From NCBI RefSeq assembly GCF_900099785.1, contig NZ_FNDS01000002.1, forward strand, positions 124,001 to 188,000: DNA of 64,000 bases, in the 5' to 3' direction. Each line of letters begins with the position of its first letter. The stretch's first letter is position 1. The DNA is from Pseudomonas panipatensis. GTDB lineage: Bacteria > Pseudomonadota > Gammaproteobacteria > Pseudomonadales > Pseudomonadaceae. Position numbers and translations under genes: made by a program. A model generated the notes under the pieces. That model ran no database searches, was not told where the DNA came from, and worked only from the letters and a program-made list of their open reading frames with translations. Shown here one piece after another: positions 46,391 through 59,035 of the stretch.

Positions 46391-47769
46391 GCATCCCCCA
46401 CGGCGATAGTCCCCATCAGGCCGGTCTCCATATGGTCGATTACGTGGCAATGGAACATCCACAGGCCCGGATTATCCGCCACCAGGGCGACGCGGGCGGT
46501 TTCATTCTTGCCCAGCAGATAGGTGTCGGTGAAGTACGGAATGATCGGCCGGCGGTTGGAGTCGAGCACCTTGAACGCCATGCCATGCAGGTGAATCGGG
46601 TGCTGGTACTGGGTCATGTTGCGCAGGGTGAAGATGTAGCTCTGCCCCAGCTTCAACTTGGCCAGCGGCGGGCCGTTGTGTTTGTGCTCTTCACCGCCCT
46701 GCCAGGCCACACCGTTGATCTGCCAGAGCGACGGTCGCTCCTGACCAGAGGCGTATTCGGACATGGCCCCGACCCATTCGAACTTGAAGTTGAGGGTCTC
46801 CGCCTTGGCCAGGTCCGGCTCGCTGACCGGGTTGCCTGGCAAGGCCGCCGGCCACTCCGCGGATGCCGCCTGGGTCGGCGCCACACCGCGCACCGTGGCC
46901 AGGCGCACCACGCCGTCACGCAGGGACAGCTCGGCGCCGACCGCCGGACCGCGAATCGCCAGCTCCAGGCGCATGCCCGGACCGATCCAGTACTGCTCCT
47001 TGAACTCCCGCGGCGCCACCGGATGGCCGTCGAGGGCATAGATTTTCGCCTCGCCCCCCGGCAGGTTGAGGCGATAGGTCACGGTGTTGTCGAGGTTGAG
47101 GATACGCAGCCGGGTGATCTGCCCCGCCGCCAGCTCGATCACCGGCAGGTGCTCGCCATTGATGGTCGAGAGGCTGCCACGAGTCCCCTCGCGAGCGGCC
47201 TCGCGCGGCACGCTGAAAGGGGTGAAGGCACCCGCTTCGTCGATATGCCAGGTCTTCAGGCAGAGAATCTTTTCCTGGCTGAAGCCGGTCGGCTCACGCT
47301 CCTCGATGATCAAGGGGCCGACCAGGCCACGACCGAGTTGCTCGCTGCTCATCAGGTGCGGGTGATACCAGTAGCTACCGGCATCCGGCGTCTTGAAGCG
47401 GTAAACGAAACTCTGCCCGGGCGGGATCGGAGGCTGGGAGATGTAAGGCACGCCGTCCATCTCGATCGGCAAGCGGATGCCATGCCAATGGATGGTGGTC
47501 GGCTGATCGAGCTTGTTGGTGAAGCGGACTCGCAGCCAGTCGCCCTGGCGGCCACGGATTTCCACTCCGGGGAAGCGGCCGCCATAAGCCAGCGCCGCCG
47601 TCTGGTGTCCGGGCACCAGCTCCAGGTCGAGGGGCGCGGCGATCAGTTCGTAGTCATGCTCGGCCGCCACCTGCGGGCGCGCCAGCCAGAGACGCGCGCC
47701 AACGCCGCCAAGGCCCAGCGCGGTGAGACCGGCGAGGCCTCCCAGTACTTGTCTGCGGGTAAAGCTCAT
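46378..47769 (-). CDS. Periplasmic multicopper oxidase, Tat-exported
   Basis: A 463-residue laccase-like oxidase (CueO/CopA group, related to the P. aeruginosa mco product). Residues 1-30 carry a twin-arginine signal (SFTRRQVLGG plus hydrophobic core). All copper motifs are present: HWHG, WYHPHLM, HPIHLHG and HCHVIDHMETGLM, giving the type 1 and trinuclear centres. It probably oxidises Cu(I), Fe(II) or Mn(II) in the periplasm. ATG 47769 with GGGAG upstream is chosen over the longer ORF. Its 3' end overlaps the tadA start. Confidence 0.93.
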   Translation of the reverse strand: MSFTRRQVLGGLAGLTALGLGGVGARLWLARPQVAAEHDYELIAAPLDLELVPGHQTAALAYGGRFPGVEIRGRQGDWLRVRFTNKLDQPTTIHWHGIRLPIEMDGVPYISQPPIPPGQSFVYRFKTPDAGSYWYHPHLMSSEQLGRGLVGPLIIEEREPTGFSQEKILCLKTWHIDEAGAFTPFSVPREAAREGTRGSLSTINGEHLPVIELAAGQITRLRILNLDNTVTYRLNLPGGEAKIYALDGHPVAPREFKEQYWIGPGMRLELAIRGPAVGAELSLRDGVVRLATVRGVAPTQAASAEWPAALPGNPVSEPDLAKAETLNFKFEWVGAMSEYASGQERPSLWQINGVAWQGGEEHKHNGPPLAKLKLGQSYIFTLRNMTQYQHPIHLHGMAFKVLDSNRRPIIPYFTDTYLLGKNETARVALVADNPGLWMFHCHVIDHMETGLMGTIAVGDAWCG

Positions 47770-47885
47770 GGAACTCCCAACCCCGGACGGGGCTACAACC
47801 TGGAAATGATAGATTCTCTCATTTAGGTTTAGATTTGACGAGCCACCCACGCACACAAAATGCCGCGCTGGCCGTCGCGCAGATA

Positions 47886-47915
47886 CGACAAGGGCAGCCT
47901 TGGCTGCCCTTGTCG
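47886..47915 (-). terminator. Hairpin after guaA
   Basis: A perfect 14-base-pair inverted repeat CGACAAGGGCAGCC / GGCTGCCCTTGTCG located seven bases past the guaA stop codon. The flanks lack a clear T-run, so termination is probable but not classical. Confidence 0.6.
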
Positions 47916-47921
47916 CTCACA

Positions 47922-49499
47922 TCATTCCCACTCGATGGTCGCCGGCGGCTTGCTCGACACGTCGTAGGTGACCCGCGAGATGCCTTCGATCTCGTTGATG
48001 ATGCGGTTGCTGACCTTCTCCAGCAGCTCGTAGGGCAGGTGTGCCCAGCGTGCGGTCATGAAGTCGATGGTCTCCACTGCGCGCAGGGCCACGACCCAGG
48101 CGTAGCGACGGCCGTCACCGACCACGCCGACCGATTTCACCGGCTGGAACACCACGAAGGCCTGGCTGGTCTTGTGGTACCAATCGAAGTTACGCAGTTC
48201 TTCGATGAAGATATGGTCGGCGCGACGCAGCAGGTCGGCGTACTCCTTCTTCACCTCGCCGAGGATGCGCACCCCCAGGCCCGGGCCGGGGAACGGGTGG
48301 CGGTAGACCATGTCGTAGGGCAGGCCCAGCTCCAGGCCGATCTTGCGTACTTCGTCCTTGAACAGTTCGCGCAGCGGTTCGACCAGCTTGAACTGCATGT
48401 CTTCCGGCAGGCCGCCGACGTTGTGGTGCGACTTGATCACGTGGGCCTTGCCGGTCTTGGCGCCAGCCGACTCGATCACGTCCGGGTAGATGGTGCCCTG
48501 GGCGAGGAACTTCACATCCTGCAGCTTGGTCGCTTCCTGGTCGAACACCTCGATGAAGGTGCGACCGATGATCTTGCGCTTCTGCTCCGGATCGGAAACG
48601 CCGGCGAGACGGCTGAGGAACATCTCCTCGGCGTTGGCACGGATCACCTTGACGCCCATGTTCTCGGCGAACATGGCCATCACCTGGTCACCCTCGTGCA
48701 GGCGCAGCAGGCCGTTGTCGACAAACACGCAGGTCAGTTGGTCGCCGATGGCCTTGTGCAACAGCGCAGCGACCACCGAGGAATCGACGCCGCCGGACAG
48801 GCCGAGCAGCACCTTCGACGAACCGACCTGAGCGCGCACGCTGGCGATAGCGTCGTTGACGATGTTCGACGGCGTCCACAGGGCTTCGCAGCCGCAGATG
48901 TCGAGGACGAAGCGCGAGAGGATGCGCAGGCCCTGCTTGGTGTGGGTCACTTCCGGGTGGAACTGCACGCCGTAGTAGCCACGGGCATCATCGGCCATGG
49001 CGGCGATCGGGCAGCTCGGGGTGCTGGCGAGGATGTGGAAGCCGGCGGGGATGTCGGTGACCTTGTCGCCGTGGCTCATCCACACGTCGAGACCGAGCAC
49101 GCCGTCTTCATCCACATGGTCTTCGATGCCGTCGAGCAGGCGCGCCTTGCCGACCACGTCGACGCGGGCATAGCCGAACTCGCGCAGGTCCGAACCCTGC
49201 ACCTTGCCGCCCATCTGCTCGGCCATGGTCTGCATGCCATAGCAGATGCCGAACAGCGGCACCGCCAGGTCGAAGACCGCCTTGGGCGCACGCGGACTGT
49301 TCAGTTCGTGGACCGACTCCGGACCACCGGCGAGGATGATCCCGCGCGGGGCGAAGGCGCGAACGTCCTCGTCGCTCATGTCGAACGGGTGGATCTCGCA
49401 GTACACGCCGATCTCGCGCACGCGGCGGGCGATCAACTGGGTGTACTGGGAGCCGAAGTCGAGGATCAGTATCCGGTGAGCGTGAATGTCTTGGGCCAT
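47922..49499 (-). CDS. guaA: GMP synthase (glutamine-hydrolysing)
   Basis: A 525-residue enzyme that converts XMP, ATP and glutamine to GMP. The class I amidotransferase domain covers residues 1-200 ([18 protein letters not shown], nucleophile cysteine in [10 protein letters not shown]). The ATP pyrophosphatase follows with PP-loop [11 protein letters not shown] (about 230). The C-terminal dimerisation domain ends in PPATIEWE. It lies 82 bases after guaB; the two form the standard guaBA operon. Confidence 0.98.
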   Translation of the reverse strand: MAQDIHAHRILILDFGSQYTQLIARRVREIGVYCEIHPFDMSDEDVRAFAPRGIILAGGPESVHELNSPRAPKAVFDLAVPLFGICYGMQTMAEQMGGKVQGSDLREFGYARVDVVGKARLLDGIEDHVDEDGVLGLDVWMSHGDKVTDIPAGFHILASTPSCPIAAMADDARGYYGVQFHPEVTHTKQGLRILSRFVLDICGCEALWTPSNIVNDAIASVRAQVGSSKVLLGLSGGVDSSVVAALLHKAIGDQLTCVFVDNGLLRLHEGDQVMAMFAENMGVKVIRANAEEMFLSRLAGVSDPEQKRKIIGRTFIEVFDQEATKLQDVKFLAQGTIYPDVIESAGAKTGKAHVIKSHHNVGGLPEDMQFKLVEPLRELFKDEVRKIGLELGLPYDMVYRHPFPGPGLGVRILGEVKKEYADLLRRADHIFIEELRNFDWYHKTSQAFVVFQPVKSVGVVGDGRRYAWVVALRAVETIDFMTARWAHLPYELLEKVSNRIINEIEGISRVTYDVSSKPPATIEWE

Positions 49500-49581
49500 G
49501 GCCGTCTCTCTGGAAAGCGGAATTCCTAAACGACACGGGGCTGAATCAGACAGCCCCGTGACGAACTCATTACTGCAAGCC

Positions 49582-52555
<2,974 letters not shown>

Positions 52556-52561
52556 CCGACC

Positions 52562-53317
52562 GTGATCGATCTGCTCGCCCCGCTTCCCGACGCGCCGGAA
52601 CCCGACTGGGCCGCGGCATTCCGCCTGCCCATCGTCGACTGCGGCGAGGCGCTGGAACCCCTCGGCACCAGCCAGGGCTTCCTGGTCTGGCCGGCCTACC
52701 ATCGCCTCGGCATCGCCAATGCGCCGGCGGAGTGCCATGCCCGTGGCGGGGTGTTCCAGCGTCTGTTGCAAGCCGCGCGCCTGCTGCCGGATGGCCTGCG
52801 CCTGGTGGTGCTCGACGCCTGGCGGCCATTCGCCGTGCAGCAGCATCTATACGACACGCTCTACAACATCCTCCGCCAGCACGAAGCGGATGCCGAGCCG
52901 GCCGAACTGGCGCGGCGCACCCGCGAATTCGTCGCCCCGCCAAGCACCCGCGCCGATGCGCCGAGCCCGCACCTGACCGGCGGCGCGGTGGATGTCGGCC
53001 TGTGCGACCGCGACGGCCGCTGGCTGGACATGGGCAGCCTGTTCGACGAAGCCACGCCGCGTTCGCACACCCGCCACTACGAAAATGCCAGCGACGACCA
53101 CGGCCGGGCGATTCGCGACCGCCGCCGCCTGCTGTTCAACGCCATGCGCGCGGTCGGCTTCAGCAATCTCTCCAGCGAATGGTGGCACTACGACTACGGC
53201 GATCAGCTGTGGGCCTGGCACCACGGCCACCCTACGGCCATCTATGGACCCGCCCAGGTCCAGCCGCTGGAACACCTGTGGCGCCAGCAACTGGATGCCC
53301 TGCGCCATCCATCCTGA
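52562..53317 (+). CDS. D-alanyl-D-alanine dipeptidase-like protein (VanX/DdpX, peptidase M15D)
   Basis: A 251-residue zinc dipeptidase-like protein with a GTG start six bases after xseA. The M15D zinc and catalytic residues are visible: the SPHLTGGAVDVGLCD segment (His and Asp ligands) and SSEWWHYDYGD (Glu base, His ligand). No signal peptide is seen, so a cytoplasmic role in D-Ala-D-Ala turnover is likely, as proposed for E. coli DdpX; vancomycin resistance is not implied in a Gram-negative. The close spacing suggests it is cotranscribed with xseA and the following peptidase. Confidence 0.88.
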   Translation: MIDLLAPLPDAPEPDWAAAFRLPIVDCGEALEPLGTSQGFLVWPAYHRLGIANAPAECHARGGVFQRLLQAARLLPDGLRLVVLDAWRPFAVQQHLYDTLYNILRQHEADAEPAELARRTREFVAPPSTRADAPSPHLTGGAVDVGLCDRDGRWLDMGSLFDEATPRSHTRHYENASDDHGRAIRDRRRLLFNAMRAVGFSNLSSEWWHYDYGDQLWAWHHGHPTAIYGPAQVQPLEHLWRQQLDALRHPS

Positions 53318-53329
53318 CGAGAGCAATCC

Positions 53330-54166
53330 ATGTCCCGCCTGTTCTGCCTATTGTTCGCCTGCGCCCTCGCCTTGCCCGTCCAGGCCGAAGGTTTCATCAG
53401 CCGCCTGCTGAACAAGCCGGTGCCCGGCGGCGTCGCCGTGGTGCAACTGGGCAGCGCTGGCCCGGCGCCACACGCAACCTACGCGGGCCGGCCGGTGCTG
53501 GTGGTGCGCGAGGAAGGCCGTGACTGGATTGCCGTGGTCGGCATCCCGTTGAGCGCCAGCCCCGGCCCGCAGAGCATCGAGGTCAGCCAGGCCGGAGCCC
53601 TGCGCAGCATCGGCTTCAACGTTGGCAACAAGCACTATCGCGAACAACGCATCACCCTGAAGAACACTCGCCAAGTCAATCCGCTGCCGGAAGACCTCAA
53701 GCGCATCGACCGCGAACTGGCCGAGCAGACCCGCGCCTACCGCAGCTTCAGCCCGGGCACGCCGAGCAACCTACAGCTCGACAAGCCGGTCGACGGCCCA
53801 CTGTCCAGCCCCTTCGGCCTGCGCCGCTTCTTCAATGGCGAGGAGCGCAATCCGCACGCCGGCCTGGACTTCGCCGTCGCCGCCGGCACCCCGATCAAGA
53901 CCCCGGCAGCGGGCAAGGTCATCCTCATCGGCGACTACTTCTTCAACGGCAGGACGGTGTTCGTCGACCACGGCCAGGGCTTCATCAGCATGTTCTGTCA
54001 CATGTCGAAGATCGACGTGCAGCTCGGCCAGCAACTGGCGCGCGGCAGCGTGGTTGGCCGCGTCGGCGCCACTGGCCGGGCGACCGGGCCGCACATGCAC
54101 TGGAACGTCAGCCTCAACGACACCCGCGTCGACCCGGCGATCTTCATCGGCGCGTTCAAGCCCTGA
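53330..54166 (+). CDS. Exported M23 family metallopeptidase (LytM domain)
   Basis: A 278-residue periplasmic peptidase. Residues 1-19 form a signal peptide (MSRLFCLLFACALALPVQA). A beta-rich N-terminal region precedes the M23 domain at about 155-275, with zinc ligands in NPHAGLDFAV (HxxxD) and GPHMHWN (HxH). It should cut peptide crossbridges in peptidoglycan, or activate amidases if inactive; the ligands look intact, so activity is expected. It is 12 bases after the dipeptidase gene. Confidence 0.93.
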   Translation: MSRLFCLLFACALALPVQAEGFISRLLNKPVPGGVAVVQLGSAGPAPHATYAGRPVLVVREEGRDWIAVVGIPLSASPGPQSIEVSQAGALRSIGFNVGNKHYREQRITLKNTRQVNPLPEDLKRIDRELAEQTRAYRSFSPGTPSNLQLDKPVDGPLSSPFGLRRFFNGEERNPHAGLDFAVAAGTPIKTPAAGKVILIGDYFFNGRTVFVDHGQGFISMFCHMSKIDVQLGQQLARGSVVGRVGATGRATGPHMHWNVSLNDTRVDPAIFIGAFKP

Positions 54167-54233
54167 GGCCCGGCCGCGCCGCCCAGACCGGCAGCCCCAG
54201 CGCAGCGGGCGCCGCCGGTCTGGCGCAGGATCG

Positions 54234-54728
54234 TCAGTTCATCTTCATACCGGGCATGTCGTGGTCGGCATGGGCATCCGCGGCAGCCGGCGCCTGTCGC
54301 TGTACCTCGACCTCCACCTTGAGGTCGCCGGCCTTCTGGAAGTGCAGGGTCAGCGGGAAGCGCTCGCCGTCAGCCAGCGGCTTCTTCAGACCGAACAACA
54401 TCAGATGGTAGTGGCCGGGCGCGAAGGTCAGCGTGGTGCCGGCCGGGATATCCACAGCCTCGACCTTCTGCATCTTCATCATGCCGTCCTTGCTTACGTG
54501 CTCGTGGATCTCGGCGCTGGCGGCACGTTCGGTGTCGGCGCCGAGCAGCCGGTCGGCGCTCTGCCCATGGTTCTGCAGCACGAAGTACGCGGCGCCATTC
54601 GCCGAGTTGGCCGGCAGCAGCAACGACCAGGGGTGTTCGACCTGCAGCTCACCAGCTTTGTAGTCTTGAGCCATGGCGAAGGAAGAGACAGACAGCAGCG
54701 CTGCCAGGGCAAGCAGGGTTTTACGCAT
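54234..54728 (-). CDS. Periplasmic copper chaperone PCu(A)C
   Basis: A 164-residue protein with a signal peptide (MRKTLLALAALLSVSSFAMAQ) and a PCuAC domain. It shows the copper-binding histidine/methionine set (AEIHEHVSKDGMMKMQ, later GHYHLMLFG) and a histidine/methionine-rich tail (HADHDMPGMKMN). Such proteins hold Cu(I) and pass it to cytochrome oxidase assembly. ATG 54728 with GGAG upstream is chosen. It lies 107 bases downstream of a DUF2946 gene on the same strand, a pairing seen in copper-handling loci. Confidence 0.93.
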   Translation of the reverse strand: MRKTLLALAALLSVSSFAMAQDYKAGELQVEHPWSLLLPANSANGAAYFVLQNHGQSADRLLGADTERAASAEIHEHVSKDGMMKMQKVEAVDIPAGTTLTFAPGHYHLMLFGLKKPLADGERFPLTLHFQKAGDLKVEVEVQRQAPAAADAHADHDMPGMKMN

Positions 54729-54835
54729 GGTGCGGAACTCCATTCATTCTTGTGGATACGCGCCGCAAGGCAGCGCGCCTATAGCGAGGCGAGCCCAGTG
54801 CTCGGCACTGGCCCCTTCGGTGACGATGACGAGGG

Positions 54836-55252
54836 TCAGACGATCGGGACGGGCGGTGCGCGCGAACGCGCACCGGGAAACACTGGCGAAGCGGGCGTCC
54901 GCTGGGCAAGCACAGCGGACGGCGCCGCTTCCGCTCCAGGCAGGTCGGCGGGCAACGCCAGACTCGCTGCCTCCAGCGCCGGGCTATGGATCAGCAGGCC
55001 GCAGTAGGCGCACTTCTCCATGAAGTGCTCGGCGGAGAACGGCGCGCGCTGCGCCGCGTCCTGGTCCTGATGGGCGACGGCACGCTGCTCTGCGGAGCAG
55101 GCCAGTTCCTCCAGGCCATGCATGACCTGCGTAGCGGGTTGCATAGGCAACGACTGCGACAACAAGGGGCCGACCTGGATCATCAGCATGGCGAACAACG
55201 CCAGCCAGATCGCCGAGCCTTGCCGGTTGCCTTGTCGTCGCAAAACGCTCAC
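54836..55252 (-). CDS. DUF2946 family protein
   Basis: A 138-residue small exported or membrane-anchored protein. An N-terminal hydrophobic segment (AIWLALFAMLMIQVGPLLSQSLP) is followed by a histidine/cysteine cluster in the middle (EHFMEKCAYCGLLIHSP), the hallmark of DUF2946, and a proline/alanine-rich tail. DUF2946 genes commonly neighbour copper genes; here the PCuAC gene follows. A role in copper or metal handling is inferred from context only. Confidence 0.85.
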   Translation of the reverse strand: MSVLRRQGNRQGSAIWLALFAMLMIQVGPLLSQSLPMQPATQVMHGLEELACSAEQRAVAHQDQDAAQRAPFSAEHFMEKCAYCGLLIHSPALEAASLALPADLPGAEAAPSAVLAQRTPASPVFPGARSRAPPVPIV

Positions 55253-55508
55253 TGGAAGTCCTTGGATGCGGGGTCGCAGTCTGGCAGCGTTTTACCCCGG
55301 CCAAGGACAAGCTGCAATGCACGCCGGAGCGCGACCCTGTGCGGCACGGGGACGCATGGACAGGCGCCAGAAAAATCCCCACGCAATCAGCCGCGAATAA
55401 ACACATAAAATCTGGCAGAAAATCTCAGTAATGAAAGACAAAAGGTGATTCCTACCAAATTTCCCACAATGCTTGCCATCTTCATCCCATGGCACTAGGG
55501 TTGGCCCT
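55253..55508. other. Divergent control region between DUF2946 and leuA leader
   Basis: 256 bases. The leftmost part is GC-rich; 55395-55490 is AT-rich (AATAAACACATAAAATCTGG, then GATTCCTACCAAATTTCCC) and should hold the promoters of both directions. TTGCCA-N17-TAGGGT (55473-55501) is a possible promoter whose start would fall at or next to the leader ATG. No gene is seen. Confidence 0.4.
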
Positions 55509-55586
55509 ATGAAAACCGCACATACCCTCATCCTGCTTCGCCAACACGCCTGCCTGCGCCTGGTCAGCCCGCGACTGCGTGGCTGA
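55509..55586 (+). CDS. Leucine-rich leader peptide upstream of leuA
   Basis: A 25-codon ORF (MKTAHTLILLRQHACLRLV then SPRLRG) with six leucine codons, ending 73 bases before leuA. AGGG sits nine bases before its ATG. The last codons lie inside a stable hairpin (TCAGCC-CGC-GACT-GCG-GGCTGA region, 55564-55586). This arrangement suggests translation-coupled control of leuA by charged leucyl-tRNA. No run of T follows the hairpin, so a classical terminator/attenuator is not evident and the mechanism is open. Confidence 0.55.
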   Translation: MKTAHTLILLRQHACLRLVSPRLRG

Positions 55587-55659
55587 AACCCGACCCCATC
55601 GTCTCTTTTCATTGTTTATCGCGCAGGCCGCCCGGCCCGAAAGAAAATAGGATTTGCCC

Positions 55660-57330
55660 ATGACCATGCTCAAAGACCCGTCGAAGAAATACCGCGCCTT
55701 CACCCCCATCAGCCTGCCCGACCGCACCTGGCCGGATAAGGTCATCGACAAGGCGCCGATCTGGCTGAGCACCGACCTGCGCGACGGCAACCAGTCGCTG
55801 ATCGAGCCGATGGACGCGGCGAAGAAGATGCGCTTCTTCAAGACCCTGCTGCAGGTGGGTCTGAAAGAGATCGAAGTGGGCTTCCCCTCAGCCTCGCAGA
55901 CCGATTTCGACTTCGTCCGCGAGCTGATCGAAGGCGGCCACATTCCCGACGACGTCACCATCCAGGTGCTGACCCAGGCCCGTGACGACCTCATCGAGCG
56001 GACCTTCGAGTCGCTGAAGGGCGCCAAGCGCGCCATCGTCCACTACTACAACGCCTGCGCCCCGAGCTTCCGCCGCATCGTCTTCAACCAGGACAAGGCC
56101 GGGGTCAAGGAAATCGCCATCAATGCCGGTCGCACCATCAAGCGCCTGGCCGACGCCGCACCGGAAACCCAGTGGGGCTTCGAGTACTCGCCGGAAGTCT
56201 TCAGCTCCACCGAGACCGACTTCGCCGTCGAGGTCTGCAATGCAGTGATCGATGTGTTCCAGCCGACCCCGGCGAAGCGCCTGATCCTCAACCTGCCGGC
56301 CACCATCGAGTGCGCGACGCCGAACCACTATGCCGACCAGATCGAATGGTTCTGCCGTCACATCGACAAGCGCGACAGCGTCATCATCAGCCTGCACACT
56401 CATAACGACCGTGGCACCGGCGTGGCCGCTTCGGAACTGGCGCTGATGGCGGGTGCCGACCGTGTCGAAGGCTGCCTGTTCGGTAACGGCGAGCGCACCG
56501 GCAACCTCTGCCTGGTGACCATGGCGCTGAACATGTACACCCAGGGCGTCAACCCGCAGCTGGACTTCTCCGACATCGACGCCGTGCGCAAAGTGGTCGA
56601 AGAGTGCAACCAGATTCCGGTGCACCCGCGTCATCCGTACGTCGGCGATCTGGTCCACACCGCCTTCTCCGGCTCGCACCAGGATGCCATCCGCAAGGGC
56701 TTCGCCCAGCAGAAGGACGACGCGGTCTGGGAAGTGCCCTACCTGCCGATCGATCCGGCCGACATCGGCCGCAGCTACGAAGCGGTGATCCGCGTGAACA
56801 GCCAGTCCGGCAAGGGCGGCATCACCTTCCTGCTCGAACAGGAATACGGCATCAGCCTGCCGCGTCGCATGCAGATCGAGTTCAGCCAGGTCGTGCAGAA
56901 CGAGACCGACCGCCTCGGCCTGGAGATGACCGCCGAGCAGATTTACTCCCTGCTGGAGAGCGAGTACCTCCAGGCGATCTCTCCGTTCGCCCTGAAGAAC
57001 TACCGCCTGCAGGAAGAGAACGGCATCTGCGCCATCGATATCGACGTGGTCCACCAAGGCGAGCAACACCGCTGGCACGGCAAGGGCAAGGGCACGCTGG
57101 AAGCCCTGGTCGCGGCGCTGCCGGTCTCGGTCGAGATCATGGACTACAACGAGCACGCCATCGGTGCCGGCACCAACGCCCGCGCGGCGGCCTACATCGA
57201 ACTGCGCGTGGAAGGCGGCCGCTCGCTGCACGGCATCGGCATCGACGAAAACATCACCACCGCCAGCTTCCGTGCGCTGTTCAGCGCCCTGAACCGCGCA
57301 GTGACCCTGGGCCGGGCCCAAGCGGCCTGA
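55660..57330 (+). CDS. leuA: 2-isopropylmalate synthase
   Basis: A 556-residue enzyme for the first committed step of leucine synthesis, condensing acetyl-CoA with 2-oxoisovalerate. The HMGL-like TIM barrel carries [15 protein letters not shown] (catalytic Arg/Asp-metal region) and [11 protein letters not shown] (metal-binding His-x-His). The C-terminal LeuA regulatory domain (from about 430) normally binds leucine for feedback inhibition. It is of the longer LeuA type. ATG 55660 has AGGA seven bases upstream. The gene ends with a strong terminator. Confidence 0.97.
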   Translation: MTMLKDPSKKYRAFTPISLPDRTWPDKVIDKAPIWLSTDLRDGNQSLIEPMDAAKKMRFFKTLLQVGLKEIEVGFPSASQTDFDFVRELIEGGHIPDDVTIQVLTQARDDLIERTFESLKGAKRAIVHYYNACAPSFRRIVFNQDKAGVKEIAINAGRTIKRLADAAPETQWGFEYSPEVFSSTETDFAVEVCNAVIDVFQPTPAKRLILNLPATIECATPNHYADQIEWFCRHIDKRDSVIISLHTHNDRGTGVAASELALMAGADRVEGCLFGNGERTGNLCLVTMALNMYTQGVNPQLDFSDIDAVRKVVEECNQIPVHPRHPYVGDLVHTAFSGSHQDAIRKGFAQQKDDAVWEVPYLPIDPADIGRSYEAVIRVNSQSGKGGITFLLEQEYGISLPRRMQIEFSQVVQNETDRLGLEMTAEQIYSLLESEYLQAISPFALKNYRLQEENGICAIDIDVVHQGEQHRWHGKGKGTLEALVAALPVSVEIMDYNEHAIGAGTNARAAAYIELRVEGGRSLHGIGIDENITTASFRALFSALNRAVTLGRAQAA

Positions 57331-57347
57331 GACTGACGCGGAAATGC

Positions 57348-57373
57348 AAAAAGGGGCCTTCGGGCCCCTTTTT
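57348..57373 (+). terminator. leuA intrinsic terminator
   Basis: AAAAAGGGGCC-TTCG-GGCCCCTTTTT, a perfect 11-base-pair stem with a stabilising TTCG loop and flanking A/T tracts. It lies 17 bases after leuA and can also serve the convergent small gene. Confidence 0.93.
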
Positions 57374-57415
57374 CGTTACCGTGCGCCGCCCCCTTGCAGG
57401 AGCGGAGCGCGACGC

Positions 57416-57751
57416 TCACTCGTCGTCAGCGTTGGCGGATACCGCTCCCAGGCAGCACAACTGGTGCTCCACGCCATCGGCCAGCAGCGTCCAGGTGTCG
57501 CTTTCCGGCGCGTACGTGGCCTCCATCACTGCGTTGTAGCTGAACGCCCATTCACGCCGCTCACGACCATCGATCGACTCCACGCGCAGCACCACGTCGT
57601 CACTGGCGAATGGCTGGTCTGCCTGCGCCGCGGCGTCGGCACGGTCGAGCAGCGCCTCATCGAGGGAGAACTGCCAGGCGTGCAAGCCGTCGATGAGTAG
57701 CATGTCGGCGGTTTCCAGTTGGTCCAGCAGATAGAGCGTTTCGCTGTGCAT
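57416..57751 (-). CDS. Small cytoplasmic protein, DUF5629-like
   Basis: A 111-residue acidic protein starting MHSETLYLLDQLETADMLLIDGLHAWQFSLDEALL. The ADMLLIDGLHAW segment resembles the Pseudomonas-specific DUF5629 family as I remember it; function unknown. Two tryptophan/tyrosine-rich strands follow (WAFSYNAVMEATYAPESDTWTL). No signal or membrane segment. ATG 57751 is preferred over a longer in-frame start at 57910 whose extra residues are basic and low-complexity. Confidence 0.7.
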   Translation of the reverse strand: MHSETLYLLDQLETADMLLIDGLHAWQFSLDEALLDRADAAAQADQPFASDDVVLRVESIDGRERREWAFSYNAVMEATYAPESDTWTLLADGVEHQLCCLGAVSANADDE

Positions 57752-57812
57752 TTCAATGAACCTGAGTAAGACGAGGCGCCATGATAGGGGAAAGGCCGCC
57801 GCAACGATCGAT

Positions 57813-58691
57813 TTAATGGTCGGAGACTGTCTGCAAGTGCCGAAGGACTTCGCCCAACCGCTGGACGGTCGCCGCCGTACAAGGCTGAAACGGCTCACGC
57901 AGCTCGTCATCGATCAACCCTTGCAAGGCCAGCGCAGCCTTCACCGCCGCCGGGTTAGGTTCGGCGAAGGCCGCCTGCATCCAGGGTAGCAGGTGATAGA
58001 AAGTCGTCCGTGCCGCGCCCAGGTCGCCGGCTTCCACTTCACGCACCAGGCGCACATAGAGATCGGCGCGCACATGCGCGGATGCGGAAATCGCACCGAC
58101 CCCGCCCAGGCACAGGCTGCTGAAGATGTGCACATCCTCGCCGGCCAGCACCTCGACCTGGCCATCGGCGATCAGCGCCATGCTGGTCTCCGGGTCGCCG
58201 CCGCAGTCCTTGATCGCCGCGATTCGCGGATGGCGGACGATGCGCCGCAAGGTCTCGCGCTCGATGCGCACACCGGTCCGGTAAGGGATGTCGTAGAGCA
58301 CGACAGGGACGCTGGCAGCGTCGGCGACGGCCTGGAAGAAGGCCTCCAGGCCCTGCTGCGAGGGGCGGATGTAATAGGGTGCCGGCACCAGCAGGCCGGC
58401 CAGTGGGCGGCGCTGCAACACCTGCTGGAATGCCAGCAGCTCACGCAGGTTGTTACCGGCCAGGCCCATGATCACCTGTGCCGGCGGCACCCAATCGAGC
58501 ACGGCGTCCAGCACCGCGAACTGCTCGGCCTCGCTCAGTGCCGCCGCCTCCCCGGTGGTGCCGCAGACCACGAAGCCGGCGACGCCCTCCTCGCGCAGCT
58601 TGCTGACCAGGCCGCGCAGGGCGGCGAAGTCGATTTCTCCACCCCGGAACGGCGTGACCAGAGCGACCCAGATTCCTCGAAACGATGGCAT
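57813..58691 (-). CDS. Dihydrodipicolinate synthase/N-acetylneuraminate lyase family protein (DapA paralogue)
   Basis: A 292-residue class I aldolase barrel. The Schiff-base lysine lies in AAIKDCGGD (about residue 165), the active-site tyrosine in LYDIPYRTG (about 137), and the substrate loop GTTGEAAALSEAE at about 44-56, all as in DapA. It is probably a paralogue rather than the housekeeping lysine gene: the loop motif is YDIPYRT instead of the usual YNVPGRT, and the context is not lysine synthesis. Substrate unknown. It is divergent from an aldo/keto reductase. Confidence 0.88.
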   Translation of the reverse strand: MPSFRGIWVALVTPFRGGEIDFAALRGLVSKLREEGVAGFVVCGTTGEAAALSEAEQFAVLDAVLDWVPPAQVIMGLAGNNLRELLAFQQVLQRRPLAGLLVPAPYYIRPSQQGLEAFFQAVADAASVPVVLYDIPYRTGVRIERETLRRIVRHPRIAAIKDCGGDPETSMALIADGQVEVLAGEDVHIFSSLCLGGVGAISASAHVRADLYVRLVREVEAGDLGAARTTFYHLLPWMQAAFAEPNPAAVKAALALQGLIDDELREPFQPCTAATVQRLGEVLRHLQTVSDH

Positions 58692-59035
58692 GGCAATAAC
58701 TCCCAGTAACTGACCGTCTGGTCGCCGTCAGGGAGGGATGCGGGAATCAAGCGTGGGGAGTGATCGACCTGTGCGCTCTGTGTCCTGTCAGCCCATCTGA
58801 CGGGACAGCGCCCCGGTCAAATGAGCGACTGTTTCTTCGATTTCTTCGCAACGACGACGCACGCGCAAGCCGGGGCGTCGAGGCCCTTGGCAATCTGCGG
58901 GTGGTCGAAGAGAGGGGACATGGGACATCCGTTGCGTCAATCAGGCCCCGATAGTGGCCAAGCGGCGGCTCGGATGTCAACCGCCACACAGGGTCTATGC
59001 TGGTTCAACCACAACGCAGTAAGGAGAAATGACAG
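58692..59035. other. Intergenic region between dapA-like and aldo/keto reductase genes
   Basis: 344 bases holding the divergent promoters. Several short frames exist (for example 58821-59039) but none has a convincing product. A short stem GTCAG-CCCAT-CTGAC near 58787-58801 is the only clear structure. Nothing else is seen. Confidence 0.4.

Noticed and set aside
52562-53317. VanX-like gene as a vancomycin-resistance determinant
   Set aside because: No vanH, vanA-type ligase or vanRS neighbours; M15D dipeptidases are ordinary in Gram-negatives.
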